Positions 38,401 to 47,911 of a DNA stretch of 64,000 nt are shown here, in pieces (position 1 is the stretch's first letter; every line of letters starts with the position of its first letter). A program made the position numbers and the translations under genes. The notes beneath the pieces were generated by a model that was given only the letters and a program-made list of their open reading frames with translations, ran no database searches and was not told the origin of the DNA. Source of the DNA: Setoptus koraiensis (taxonomy: Eukaryota > Arthropoda); contig CM106586.1 of assembly GCA_048013815.1 (NCBI GenBank), forward strand, positions 18,352,001 to 18,416,000. Direction: 5' to 3'.

Positions 38401-40034
38401 GTTGTTGCTGTCGTTGTCGCTGTCGCTGTCGTTGTTGTCGTTGTTGTCGCGACTTGCGAGTTTATGCGCGAGACTCGCTAGCTTGTCGCTTGTTTGTGTG
38501 AGCATCAACGAGAAAATATGTCGATGATATCTCTTTTTGCTTGCACTTTCAGTGTTGTTTGTTGGATCGAAAGCGAACGCATTGTTAGTGTGATGCCGGC
38601 CGGAATACTGAGCCCCCGCTGACTGCAAGTGCAAGCGCTAAGACACGAAAATATTGCCAGCTCGTTTGCTGCGTGTTCGTTTTGTGTAAGAAGCCATTAG
38701 TTTTGCACTGAAAGCCAGCCTGACAAACGTCGTGCGATACTGACAAGTATCTTGACATAATAAACACAGCAAAACTAATAGCAAACTGACTGGCGCACAA
38801 ACTGCCAGCAGCATCTTCGTTTGGCGCCCAGTTAACATTTGGGCCCAGCGAGCTTTTGCGTCAGCTGAACAAAAGGCAAATGCGAGCATGCCAGCGACAA
38901 GATAAATTGGCCGACACAACAACACTTTTTAAATATTACACACACACACACACACACACACAAATTGCGTCACAGCAGATAATTGTCGCCAATCAAACTA
39001 ACACGCCGTTACGCACTTTTATTAACTAGTTAGAACAATTTCAATATTTTAATAACGTTACTCGCACGCAAAACGCAGCACAACAATTGCTAATTATCAT
39101 AATATAATAATTAGAAACTAATTAGTTTACTATGATCTCATTAATGCATGAAATAACTTCAATTAGAAAAGAGAAATTGAGCGAGAAATTGCCCCAAGCG
39201 AATAGTACTCACCGTTTGTTCATTGAGATCAAACACTCGACACGGCAAATAGGCTTGCTCCATTGAGGTCGAGGCAGTCACGTTGACAGGTAGCGTTGTG
39301 TCGAAGGCGGGCCGCGTTCGCAATAACTGTCGACGGTATCTATCGGACAAGCTGTTTTGCTGCTGCTGTTTGTTGGGGCCAGCGGCTACGGGCAACAGCA
39401 ACATTTTCTCGCCCCATTTGCCGCTATCACTGATAACCCGATTGGTGGACGGCTGATTGTGATGATGAACTGACTGGTCAACACTGAGCGACTCATTATA
39501 GTGACTGGCATGCTGGTCACTCAATCTCACAACCACCGACGAACAATCGACACTTTTGATGGCGCCAAATGCCCGATGCTGACCGTTGTTGTCTGGCCCA
39601 AACAAAAGCGCAAGCCAAAACAATGTAACCAACATAGACACTGGTATCACAATGGTAAATATCACAGATAATGAGCATCTTTTGGCTAATTTACAACTAA
39701 ACGTCGTAATGGTGCGGCCTTTCCGGTGAGCGATTGTGGCGCCAATTCGACAACGGTGACACCGAAGCGGCAACTCGTTAGCTGGCCGCCGGCATGGCCT
39801 CTCGTGGGCCTGCAAGGCTGTCAAGCGAACTTGTTGTGGGGCGACAATTTTGCAAAATGCATCACAAATTGCATTCACTGGCTGCTGCTGATTTGTTGTT
39901 GGGGCAATGGGTGGCGAAATTGCTGCTAATTGCAATTGGCTGCTGCTGATTCTTGTGGATTCTTTAATTAATTCAGGTGTCTGGAAGGACGTTTGCGAGT
40001 GACCATAGGCTGTTGGTGAGTTTTCTGTTGACAT
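24201..40034 (-). CDS. dpr-family two-Ig-domain cell-surface protein (3' end missing)
   Basis: Coding exons in order: 39213-40034, 25344-25491, 24877-25076 and 24201-24611. All junctions are GT-AG with matching phase, giving 527 codons so far. Dpr proteins (defective proboscis extension response) are neuronal surface Ig proteins that bind DIPs during synapse partner choice. Seen: an N-terminal region without a usual signal peptide; a hydrophobic segment at 121-145; Ig1 from about 243 with Cys265, Trp277 (VSWIRKSD, the dpr signature), DWTLII and Cys328 (LYECQVS); Ig2 with Cys372 (LNLTC), Trp385 (YWYKNNQ) and Cys526 (DSGNYTC). Possible N-glycosylation sites are NVT 251, NLT 369 and NYT 523. About 95 low-complexity residues interrupt Ig2. 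Exon 4 ends at a donor, so a further exon with the final strand and C-terminus must exist to the left. I cannot assign a dpr number. Confidence 0.88.
24877..25076 (-). CDS. dpr exon 3: end of Ig1 and first half of Ig2
   Basis: 200 bases after CGCTTAG. It encodes LYECQVSSLEPKISRLIYLN, then Ig2 from about YLRLNDKLNLTC to YIYWYKNNQ. It ends in phase 0 at GTGAGT. Confidence 0.9.
25101..25150. repeat. 13 bp repeat ATGTCGCACGATG in dpr intron 2
   Basis: About four copies, lying 25-75 bases upstream of the exon 3 acceptor (minus strand), which is where a branch point would be expected. Confidence 0.9.
25344..25491 (-). CDS. dpr exon 2: core of Ig1
   Basis: 148 bases. It encodes VSWIRKSDSSILSIDKQAFG through LLDWTLIIRNPQEGDT, matching the dpr pattern (SWIRKRD..ILTVG, then DWTL.I). 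It ends in phase 1 at GTAATT. Confidence 0.9.
27842..27921. repeat. Tandem duplication of about 32-40 bp (TCGCTGGTCGCGATTG core)
   Basis: Two near-identical copies, plus a partial third beginning TTGTCGCTAG. Confidence 0.8.
28222..28316. repeat. GTT/GCT/GTC trinucleotide array in dpr intron 1
   Basis: About 95 bp of imperfect trinucleotide repeat. Confidence 0.9.
28968..29022. repeat. 12 bp repeat GATCGCGGGCTG
   Basis: Four degenerate copies ending at a GGGGCCC word. Confidence 0.75.
29488..29540. repeat. 13 bp repeat CCGAATATCGCCT
   Basis: Four copies with small changes. Confidence 0.85.
32253..32278. repeat. Perfect hairpin, 11 bp stem, GCAC loop
   Basis: AATAACGGTTT, loop GCAC, then AAACCGTTATT. 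Confidence 0.9.
33125..33160. repeat. Perfect 12 bp inverted repeat
   Basis: CAATTGAAACAA and TTGTTTCAATTG with a 12-base loop. Confidence 0.85.
33385..33420. repeat. Perfect 12 bp inverted repeat
   Basis: TACCGGCTAGCC and GGCTAGCCGGTA with a 12-base loop. Confidence 0.85.
34711..34775. repeat. 11 bp repeat GGGGCTCTTTC
   Basis: About six degenerate copies, directly left of a long hairpin. Confidence 0.8.
34798..34855. repeat. Long hairpin, 23 bp arms with a one-base bulge
   Basis: Arms are 34798-34820 and 34832-34855, with an 11-base loop. Each arm contains GGGCCCC or its complement and CACGATCATG or its complement. Confidence 0.9.
35344..35516. repeat. Compound CAA / CAACGA / CAACAACAACATCAG array
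   Basis: (CAA)n, then about eight CAACGA units (35380-35436), then three copies of a 15 bp CAACAACAACATCAG-type unit, about 170 bp in dpr intron 1. Confidence 0.95.
35694..35748. repeat. 12 bp minisatellite GTGTGTCTCGCG
   Basis: About 4.5 copies. Confidence 0.9.
35833..35888. repeat. 14 bp minisatellite TCTTGCCATGAGAA
   Basis: Four copies with small changes. Confidence 0.9.
36275..36302. repeat. Perfect hairpin, 10 bp stem
   Basis: ACTTATTAGC and GCTAATAAGT with an 8-base loop. Confidence 0.85.
37104..37146. repeat. Perfect 13 bp inverted repeat
   Basis: CGTTAACTATGCG and CGCATAGTTAACG. The loop itself contains GCAAC/GTTGT complementarity. Confidence 0.85.
37442..37485. repeat. Hairpin, 18 bp arms with one mismatch, 8-base loop
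   Basis: Arms are 37442-37459 and 37468-37485. Each contains TGGTATAAAACCA or its complement, so a TATA-like word occurs on each strand. Confidence 0.9.
39213..40034 (-). CDS. dpr exon 1: N-terminus, hydrophobic segment, start of Ig1
   Basis: 274 codons from ATG 40034 to a GTGAGT donor at 39212. It ends LPVNVTASTSMEQAYLPCRV, then FDLNEQT, the first strands of dpr Ig1. Phase 0 joins EQT to VSWIRK of exon 2. The true start could be an internal Met, and no upstream in-frame signal peptide was found. Confidence 0.85.
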
Positions 40035-40946
40035 TAATTCTGTTGTTGAGCTCTATTGTATAAATATTTCATATATGCTATGTTGTGTTGTGTTTGATCT
40101 AGCTATAAATAATAATTAAGCTACAATGGCTACATTTGACGCTCACTGTCATCACTTGACTGATCGCAGTTCGCAGTTGTGAATTGTTCTAGTTCATCGA
40201 CATGACATCGACATTCTTTTTCCAATTTGCCGTTCAATTTACATTTTTCGCCGTCGACAAACACAATTCAGTCAGTCGAACTGTATTGACACTGACACAA
40301 TTATACCGATATTGCCGACAGGTGATGGTCGTTTCTAATTCACTTGCATTGGTCATTTAATCGGAACTCGGGCCAACTCTACACAAACTCGAAACGCATC
40401 TAAAATCTTTCTAAACAGCGACGGAATTGAAATGATTAAAAGCTGTGAGTGACTGAGATACACAATATTCCGAGATGATATAGCGACGGCCAGTTCCGGC
40501 ACCGTCTCACTGACGCCATCGGGCCGCTAGTGTTTGGCGCCCGTGACGCCATCTGGCGTCACCCCATGAATAGTCGCGCTTGTGGTGGTTTTTGCTAACG
40601 AGGTAACTAGTGCTGGGGCAGGGGCATGCCTAGAGCTGGGCAGCCGGGCAGTAGATTCTTGGGCAGGGGCATGCCCTGCCCAGCAGCTGCTGTGCCCGTG
40701 CCCCCAGCACTAGTCGCTGCCCATGAAGCTGCCCCTACATTAGTGCTGACTAGTCTGACTTGTCTTCTCTATGGTGCTCTGCGTTCGTAGTATGCAACCA
40801 CGTGTGTATGGATTGCTACAACGAGATCTCCATTGAGGTACAAGCCATCAATATCATCATTTCTACAGATACTCTAAGCACTGATTTAAGTATAGGTTAA
40901 ATTATTATTATTTATCTACTTTACCCATTTTAGGAATTATATAGTA
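40035..40946. other. Intergenic region between divergent dpr and DPH6
   Basis: 912 bases that should hold both promoters. A nested inverted repeat lies at 40606-40713. CATTTTAG at about 40926-40933, 13 bases before the DPH6 ATG, looks like a 3' splice site, so DPH6 probably has a 5'UTR intron. No further coding exon was seen. Confidence 0.6.
40606..40713. repeat. 108 bp nested inverted repeat (foldback element)
   Basis: The outer arms begin and end with ACTAGTGCTGGGG and CCCCCAGCACTAGT. Alignment over about 22 bases (40606-40626 with 40692-40713) has two differences. Inside lies a second near-palindrome, GGGCAGGGGCATGCCCTGCC. No transposase frame and no clear target-site duplication were seen. 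Confidence 0.75.
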
Positions 40947-41705
40947 ATGAAAGTTATTGCTCTGCTAAGTGGAGGCAAGGATAGCCTATTTAATCTATTT
41001 AAATGCAAGCAGGACGGCCATGAAATAGTTGGTGTTGCCAATCTAAAGCCACCCGATGGAACAGATGAACTGGACTCTTACATGTATCAGACTGTCGGTC
41101 ATCAAGCACTGGAGTTGATCTGTGAATCTCTTGGATTGCCTCTGTTTAGGGCGTCCATCACCGGTGAGCCTATTAATTGTGATCTAACCTATGTCAATCC
41201 AACAACCGACAAAGACTCAAAGGACGAAGTGGAACAATTACATTCGCTGCTAAAAGATATAAAAACAAAGATTGACTTTGACGCTGTCTCGGTGGGTGCC
41301 ATTTGTTCGTCATATCAAAAGTCGCGTGTGGAAAACATTTGTAAACGTTTGAATATATCCATGTTGGCCTATCTTTGGCAGCAAGACCAAGACAGCCTAT
41401 TGCAAGAAATGATTGACAATAATTTTCACGCTATACTTATCAAAGTGGCCTGCATAGGTTTAGGAAGGAAACATGTTGGGCTTAGTCTGAAGGACATACA
41501 ACAGGAATTAAGAGATCTTAAGCAGAAATATGGCACCAATATTTGTGGCGAGGGTGGTGAATTTGAGACGCTAGTTTTAGATTGTCCATTATACAGTAAA
41601 CGTTTACAAATAGACCAATTTGAGCTAGTGTGTCACGCCGATGACGCGTTCGCTCCTGTTTTCTTCATGAAACCAATCAAGATGAGTCTTGCGAATAAAG
41701 ATTAA
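40947..41705 (+). CDS. DPH6: Diphthine-ammonia ligase DPH6 (ATPBD4)
   Basis: A single-exon protein of 252 residues. It catalyses the last step of diphthamide synthesis on elongation factor 2, the ATP-dependent amidation of diphthine, in the cytosol. Seen: the PP-loop ATP-binding motif SGGKDS at residues 8-13 right after an N-terminal strand (MKVIALL); VGAICSSYQKSRVE, then LAYLWQQDQDSLLQEMI, typical of the adenine-nucleotide alpha-hydrolase fold; and the family hallmark GEGGEFETLVLDCPLY near residue 210. Length fits animal DPH6 (about 265). The ATG follows a probable 5'UTR splice acceptor. AATAAA signals lie 3-12 bases after the stop, and the next gene starts 66 bases further on. Confidence 0.95.
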   Translation: MKVIALLSGGKDSLFNLFKCKQDGHEIVGVANLKPPDGTDELDSYMYQTVGHQALELICESLGLPLFRASITGEPINCDLTYVNPTTDKDSKDEVEQLHSLLKDIKTKIDFDAVSVGAICSSYQKSRVENICKRLNISMLAYLWQQDQDSLLQEMIDNNFHAILIKVACIGLGRKHVGLSLKDIQQELRDLKQKYGTNICGEGGEFETLVLDCPLYSKRLQIDQFELVCHADDAFAPVFFMKPIKMSLANKD

Positions 41706-41707
41706 CA

Positions 41708-41717
41708 AATAAATAAA
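41708..41717 (+). terminator. Overlapping AATAAA signals of DPH6
   Basis: Two overlapping AATAAA hexamers lie almost directly after the DPH6 stop. A T/G-rich stretch (AGTCTGTGAACTTATTTGGG) follows at about 41734. Confidence 0.6.
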
Positions 41718-41771
41718 AAGTGTAACAAAAAACTAGTCTGTGAACTTATTTGGGTCACTCTAGCCGCTAGA

Positions 41772-42050
41772 ATGAGCGATCTCTCGCGAGCAATAAACCC
41801 GACGAACAAACAAATGATATCATTATATAGAAGTTGTAGCTACATATACAACAGTACTAAATATGTAGAGCTAATTAATGAACAATCCACAGTAATAAGT
41901 ACAGGTGAAAATGTCTGTAATAAATGCCAAATGAGTTTTAAAAGCTCGAGACACCGTTTTACCGTTTGGCGTTGTCGGCATTGTGTCGAGGTCAGTTATA
42001 TTAAAGTCCTAGAGAGGCGCGCAGAGCGCTTTAAAAACTTGAGCGAATAG
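41772..42050 (+). CDS. Small zinc-ribbon protein, perhaps Rpp21/Rpr2-like
   Basis: 92 residues from ATG to TAG in one exon. Seen: CNKC and CRHC spaced CX2C-X15-CX2C (residues about 50-72), a helical-looking N-terminal half (MISLYRSCSYIYNSTKYVEL) and a basic C-terminus (LERRAERFK). Known: the RNase P/MRP subunit Rpp21/Rpr2/Snm1 has a helical N-terminal part with LYR/LYQ and then a two-CX2C zinc ribbon. This fits in outline, but the family's usual basic CxxC flank (KRTLC+.C) is not clear, so the assignment is weak. It starts only 66 bases after the DPH6 stop, so its 5'UTR must be very short or it shares a transcript with DPH6. It could also be an unrelated zinc-ribbon protein. Confidence 0.55.
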   Translation: MSDLSRAINPTNKQMISLYRSCSYIYNSTKYVELINEQSTVISTGENVCNKCQMSFKSSRHRFTVWRCRHCVEVSYIKVLERRAERFKNLSE

Positions 42051-42628
42051 CGCAATATCTTCACAGATGTACAGTTGTGTCTGTGAATAGCGTATAGAAG
42101 GCTGTGCACTGATACAATTTCATGTTAGCTAACACGAGAATACGATAGCGAATAGCGCCCTCGGACGTCCGTTCCCCAACTCCGCTGAGTGCCACAGCTA
42201 CTGAATTGGCCGCTAACAACAGCACTCAAATTGAATAATGAAAGCTGCTGTGCCAGGTACAGCCACACAGCTGTCGATACGAGCCGTTGCATTGGAATAG
42301 GTTCGGACAACTACACTCTGTTTACATGAAAAAATAATCATATCATGCCAAAAGATCTGTATATATTATTGCTGCTATGACAGATAGAGTTGGATTATAT
42401 GACTCACAAGAGGCTTATTCAGGACTAGCGGACCCCCTGAGGATTAACTTAAATAACAACAAATGAAATAGAGGTGCAATATTACAGACCTGAGGGAATA
42501 CTCCATGGAAGTGGACAGAGTAAATGTAGTAATCTTTGCATCGATTGAATTTTAAAATTCTTAAAACGCCAGCATCAGCCAACAATTATCATTTGTATTC
42601 ATAGAGGATAACATATCTCATTGGAAAA
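42051..42628. other. Short intergenic region before ACBD3
   Basis: 578 bases with no coding exon seen. It should contain the 3' end of the zinc-ribbon gene and the ACBD3 promoter. No clear AATAAA or TATA was recognised. Confidence 0.5.
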
Positions 42629-44872
42629 ATGCTTTCCCAAGCTCTATTCAATCACAAGCTTGATGCCGTTTCATCGAACGAAACAAACCAACTCCAAACC
42701 AGTGAATATAGCTCAGCCGGGTCTGTCAGTAGCACAAACGGTTCCATATCGCCAAGCAATAGAAATGTCACCAGTACCACCAATGTCCAACAAACAGAAA
42801 CGAGCGATAAAGACTCTGCCGAGTCGACAAACAACAACAGTAATCTAATTACTGATGGCGATAGCTCTTTCAATGAGTCGAGCGACGAAATTAAAGAATT
42901 CGAACAACGATGGGGCTACAATATAGCCAATTTGTTTGACATTTGTTTAAAATTCTACAAAAACAACGAGAGCAAAGCCTTTCATCCCACATTCGATCAG
43001 CGCAATAGATTGAATGCACTTGTCATTCAAGCGAAACACGGTAAATATGACGAGAAAAAAATGCCAGAGATTGGTGTGCTGGACCTGGTTGGAAAAAATA
43101 GACGCCATCAGTGGTCATTGTTGGGCGATATGTCAAAACTGGAGGCCAAATACAGGTTTATTCTAATCATCGATGAGATATGTCCTCTTTTCAAAGCTTT
43201 TGTGGAGGCCATTAGACTAGACAGAAACGATGACTCTCTTGCTGATTCTAGCAATTCTTGTAACTCGCACAATGATAATCATGAAGTTAAACAACAAAAT
43301 GATAATCAAAGCAACAATAATATTGATAATAATAATCCAAGCAACGATGATACAGCAGCAAACAAAGAAGCGTTAGATGATCCTAATAAATTGGCACAAA
43401 CTATGCTAGAGCAGCAAAACAAGGCAATATATGAGATATTATGCAAGCAAACATACGAGCAATTCAGTAACTATGCCTACAATCAATATCCAAATGATGA
43501 AACTAAAAGAGAATATCTAGTGCAAAAATTACAATTGCAGTATTATAATCAGTATATGCAACAAGTGTACCAGCAACAGCAGCAAACGGCCCATAAAACC
43601 AATAGCCCAGTTGCTAGTGATACTATGCAACATTCACAAAATCAAAACAACAACTGCACAACTGAGGAGGAGGAAATCCCAAACAAAAATGCTAGATTGG
43701 ATGCCAGTAATAGTAATGGTAGAGATGTTATTTATGAGTCAAAGGTAGATGATATAGTGGAAACAACTGCAAATATTGATATTAATCAAGACAAAAGTTC
43801 TAGTGATTCTCTTGCTGACACGGATCATACAGGAGATGATGAGGAAGAACACGAGGAGCATGATGAAGATGATGATTGGCCAATCGATTCTCATAATCTT
43901 GATCTGAGCGTGGCAACGCCATCGCTTTGGACAAGGAACACCATCGACGAATTCAAAGAATCTATCAGAAATGAAGGCCGGTCTGGAATCTTTGTCGTTC
44001 ACTTTGGAGAATCTGTAAGTTGATACTATCAATAGCACTAGCAACGAAACAAAAAGCAAACTAAAACAAAGTTAGAATTCTAATTAGTGTCCTTAAATGT
44101 GCCCTTATCTTCTAACAACATTAGGTAACAGTTCGTGCGCCCACGCATCCAAATGGAAAAAGTATCTATTGGGAGTTTGCTACGGATAATTTTGACATTG
44201 GATTTGGTGTTTTGTTTCAATTTGAAAAAGATCCGACAAAAGACCATGCTCAGTCCATCAATTACGATGTAGATGGTGATGCTGACACTAACACCGATGA
44301 GGATGATAATCAAAATTATCTTAGCACCGATAGGGAGAAATGCGATATTGAGAACGGTATTTTTAAAGATAATAATATTAATAGCAATTCACCACCACCG
44401 CCACCACCTTCAAAGAGTTTCACATCTATAGTTGTGATACCTATATATAGGCGCGACTCTCACGAAGAGGTATACGCCGGTCGTCATGATTACCCTGGTC
44501 AAGGTACGTACATCATCGGTAGCTTCGCCAAGTTAGACCTTATAAACCAACAACTTCATTAACTTGTTGAGATTAAGGAAGTAACGGTGCACGGCTATTG
44601 GCAGGTTCAAGTTTACAAATTAAATCACTTACTAAGCGAGCAACTTTCTTTCTATCTTTCTCTCTGCCCTCTTCTATACATATAAATATATAAAATGATG
44701 CTCCCCGCTTGGCACAAATAACTACTACTACTACTACTACTACTACAACCACAACAATAATACAGGTGTATACTTATTAAAATTCGACAACACCTATTCC
44801 AAGCTTAGATCTAAAACAGTCTATTATAGAGTGTGTTATTATCCACATTATGAACCAGCAGTAAGATCATAG
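42629..44872 (+). CDS. ACBD3: Golgi resident protein GCP60 / ACBD3, three coding exons
   Basis: Exons: 42629-44014, 44125-44503 and 44766-44872, with GTAAGT and GTACGT donors, TAG/CAG acceptors and matching phases, giving 623 residues. ACBD3 is a Golgi adaptor that recruits PI4KB and binds giantin through its GOLD domain. Seen: an acyl-CoA-binding domain at about 90-195 (KAFHPTFDQRNRLNAL, then RRHQWSLLGDMSK); an N/Q-rich middle with the conserved segment AYNQYPNDETKREYLVQKLQ and YYNQYMQQVYQQ; a long acidic stretch; and a GOLD domain from about 448 (TPSLWTRNTIDEFKE, VTVRAPTH, YWEFATDNFDIGFGV, PIYRRDSHEEVYAGRHDYPG, VYYRVCYYP). It is longer than the 528-residue human protein because of low-complexity insertions. 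An AATAAA lies about 120 bases downstream. Confidence 0.95.
44125..44503 (+). CDS. ACBD3: ACBD3 exon 2 (GOLD domain)
   Basis: Begins after TTAG with VTVRAPTHPNGKSIYWEFAT and ends PGQ plus one base at GTACGT. It includes an acidic D/N-rich insertion and a six-proline run. Confidence 0.9.
44766..44872 (+). CDS. ACBD3: ACBD3 exon 3 (C-terminus)
   Basis: After TACAG it encodes VYLLKFDNTYSKLRSKTVYY, then RVCYYPHYEPAVRS and a stop. It matches the end of vertebrate ACBD3 ([20 protein letters not shown]). Confidence 0.92.
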
Positions 44873-44991
44873 TATTTATTTATATTTATATTAGTAAAAA
44901 TATAATCACGGATTTACAAAGATTGTACTACTTTTGTTCGACCGCAAACTTGAGTGAGCAGAAAGAAAAAGAAACTTCCAAACACACATAT

Positions 44992-44997
44992 AATAAA
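44992..44997 (+). terminator. ACBD3: Candidate ACBD3 polyadenylation signal
   Basis: AATAAA about 120 bases after the stop codon. Confidence 0.5.
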
Positions 44998-47336
44998 AAA
45001 GCACATATCTATATCTATATATATATATGTTATCAATTAACAAAACGGTTAATGTTTGTTATTCTCTGTCTCAGCATTCTCATTCATTATCTGATGAGAT
45101 AAATTTGCATCTCCATAATGAGTTGCCTTAATGATCGAACTGATAGAACGCGACGAATCTCCGAGAGGCGTGTGTGATGTATGATTGTAATGACGCGTTC
45201 AACTAATTTCAGAAACCCTTTAGTTGCTATCATTACAATTATTATTATTACAACTGATGTCGATGAATAATCAAATCGGACAACACAAACTAAAACATTA
45301 ACTGCTATTCATCCTTAACCCAGCGACCCAGCAAGAAGGCGAGTGCTTGAGTAGAGCCAATCTTTGTTTGTTACGTAACGCTATGTCTTTTCCTTAAATA
45401 AAGAAAAGAGTTAATGAATAATGATGATGAGACCAGAGTGCATTTATATGTTTTGTTGTATTATGTTGTAAATTTAATTGAGCTGGCCTGAGTTGAGTTG
45501 AGTTGAGACGAGCAACAACTTAATGTCTGACAGCAACAGCTCGCCAGACGGCTATTAAAGTTGATGAGTTATAAAACAGCAACCAGCCAATAAATTGGCC
45601 GATGGTCGTTGACGGACAGAGTTGATTACCATGACAAGGTGGCATTTTGTTTTTCATTCTTCCTCCAATAATCGTCAGGATTTTCACCTAAAATCTTTCT
45701 ATTTGACTTGATCAAATTAGAGTGTTAGGTGTAACTGTATTGGTGCGCCTCTCATTTCATTCTGGAATTTTCTGCAATGCAAAGGTTGGACGAGGGAGAG
45801 AGAGAGCCATTGAGAAATGGCCATTCACTTTGGACGGGGCACAACAGGAACATATGCAAATCTGAGGCGGCCAAGGCATACACGTACCCGAGAGATCTTT
45901 CCGACAGTTTGGGCTGCCTTCAAGGTGATCGCTGATCAGTTTTGGCATGTTTGTAGCATGTTTGTAGGGTTCCCAGAAATGCAAGTGATAGCGGTATATC
46001 TCAAGGAGACTTGCCAAGAGATGTAGCTGTGTTTGTGTGAATTAAAAGATGTAGCTGTGTATTGTGTGTCAATCTATTTATTATCTTCTCTTTCTCTCGT
46101 TTTTTATTCTTGTGTTCTTGTGTGGAAATAGGTGCGTGATATGAGAGCAAGAGCGATAGTTAAATTAACACACACAGACTTAAATTATAATGCTGTTCAA
46201 TGGTTTTGATTAATTGGCTAAAAACCAACAGCGACAAAATAAATCTTTCAACGACCATGACACGCTTAATCTATATGAATGAATATAATACCACCTAGGT
46301 AAAGACTAACCAACTTTACCTGACTTTACCTGTGAGTAGCTGGCATACACAAGCTGCCAGTGCAAGTGGTTGCCAGCGAGTTTATAGCAATTGGCAAGAT
46401 GAGAGAAATAAAAAAGAGCGCCATTTGTTTGCGTGTACTTGTATCATCATATACAGTATATGTGTATGACAGGGGAAGACGGACCAAACGGAGAGAAGAA
46501 GAAGAAGTAAATTGAAATATCAGGATTGGAAGAATCCTCTTTTCTTTTTATTTCACCAACTTGTTGTTGTTCTCGGTTTCTTTCACACGGCTCGATCCTT
46601 TCTTTCGCTCTGTTTCTCGTCCGATTCAATTACGGCGATACCAAGAAACCGTTTAATATGTTACATACAAACATGTGTACAAAGCGAGAGCCTCTCTTCG
46701 ATGGCAAGCACGATCCATGTTGTCGAAAGCGAATAGTTTATTTTAGGCTAGAATGCAAGTTTATCAATTTCGACTATTTGTCACCCGAGACAAAATCTAA
46801 TCTCGCTGGCACGTTTGCTGTTTGCTGTTTGCTGTTGATCGGTACTGAACAGCGACGAGCGAGTCTATAACAGATAAAGAGTCTCCAGCGACGATGAATA
46901 ATCAAGCCGAAGCCCATTGACAGTAATGGAAACGGATTAGAACAGATTCGGTTGTTGCAACAACAGCGGAGGCATTCCGACACAAACTGTTTGATTGTTT
47001 GAGAGTGTGTACCTGTCGAGATATTGAATTGAAGAATGACGGCCACACATACCGTACATTGTGATTTTCGCTTCGACAACACTGTTGCTCTCATTATTGC
47101 TCTCACCACAATAACTGTTAATAACTGCCAGTGAGCACATTAATGTATACAAGACACAGCCAAAACTTGTTGCTCCTCCCGAATTGCAAAAATATCAATT
47201 AGGCTGATCTGTGTTGATGTTGCTGGCACGCTTTTGATAACAAATAATTAATTGTGGTAGAAATTCGCGACGAACCCTTTACTTCTCAGAATTGAGCCCA
47301 TCAAACAAAGCGCAACAATGCCATACCACCACCACC

Positions 47337-47367
<31 letters not shown>

Positions 47368-47732
47368 CGACAATATCCGCTCAATTTGTGCGGCTCTTTT
47401 ATCGCAATTGTCAGACGATCTCATCACGACAACACAGACAGGTATGCACTACTTATATGCATCGCTGTCGGATTTGCACGAGTCGTTGATTGGATCGTAG
47501 ATATTGTACAGGTATTTTACAGTAGATGTGCCAAGCCATTTAGTTGCAGCGCTTGCACTGTCGATCTTGACAACGGTCTTGCCAGTCCAGAGCGCGATCG
47601 GACAAACTGGCAACGCTGGCAAGACTGGCAACGCTGGCAAGACTGGCGACGCTGGCTCCTCCCGAATCAAATGCCGCCCGAATTAACTGTTCGATTGAGC
47701 TACCTGTTGGAGCGAGCCGCCGTTTCGGACGG
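44998..47732. other. Intergenic region between ACBD3 and the cuticle gene
   Basis: AT-rich DNA with no convincing coding exon on either strand. The short open frames at 45.76-46.03 and 46.5-47.1 kb show no motif. A CCACCACCA/CAACAACAA run occurs at 47326-47367 and a GGCAACGCTGGCAAGACT-type repeat at 47605-47655. Confidence 0.55.
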
Positions 47733-47770
47733 AATAAAAGCGACGGCATCCATTGTGTTTGGCATCAGTC
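47733..47770 (+). promoter_or_regulatory. Promoter of the cuticle protein gene (TATA plus Inr)
   Basis: AATAAAAG at 47733-47740 and the initiator CATCAGTC at 47763-47770, with predicted +1 at about 47767, are spaced about 32 bases apart, as expected for an arthropod TATA promoter. This gives a 5'UTR of about 145 bases before the ATG at 47912. Confidence 0.55.
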
Positions 47771-47911
47771 AAGCAGTCGCGTCGATCGAGCAAACAACGC
47801 TTAGCCAGCACCCATTGAGACCAGACGTCAACACTCAAGACAACAAACTTGCAAAACTTTCACTTGTCGCCCATTTGTCACACCAGCAACAAACATCAAC
47901 CAACAGTCAAC

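Larger units (their letters stand above)
25492..39212 (-). other. 13.7 kb dpr intron 1, split inside Ig1
   Basis: The donor is ACG|GTGAGT and the acceptor GATACAG|GTATCATGG. The intron is filled with GC-rich DNA, about 21 GGGCCC words, minisatellites, trinucleotide arrays and inverted repeats. Two stretches (about 25.85-27.45 and 30.65-31.75 kb) have a distinct CGAAA-rich texture. A minus-strand frame at 38638-38925 has two hydrophobic stretches but starts at GTG. I do not call it. Confidence 0.8.

Noticed and set aside
38638-38925. Minus-strand frame with two hydrophobic stretches inside dpr intron 1
   Set aside because: The frame begins at GTG, not ATG, and shows no splice or promoter context. 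Without transcripts it cannot be called an alternative first exon.
45757-46026. Overlapping open frames on both strands between ACBD3 and the cuticle gene
   Set aside because: Short, with no motif, no splice sites and no codon-use signal visible by eye.
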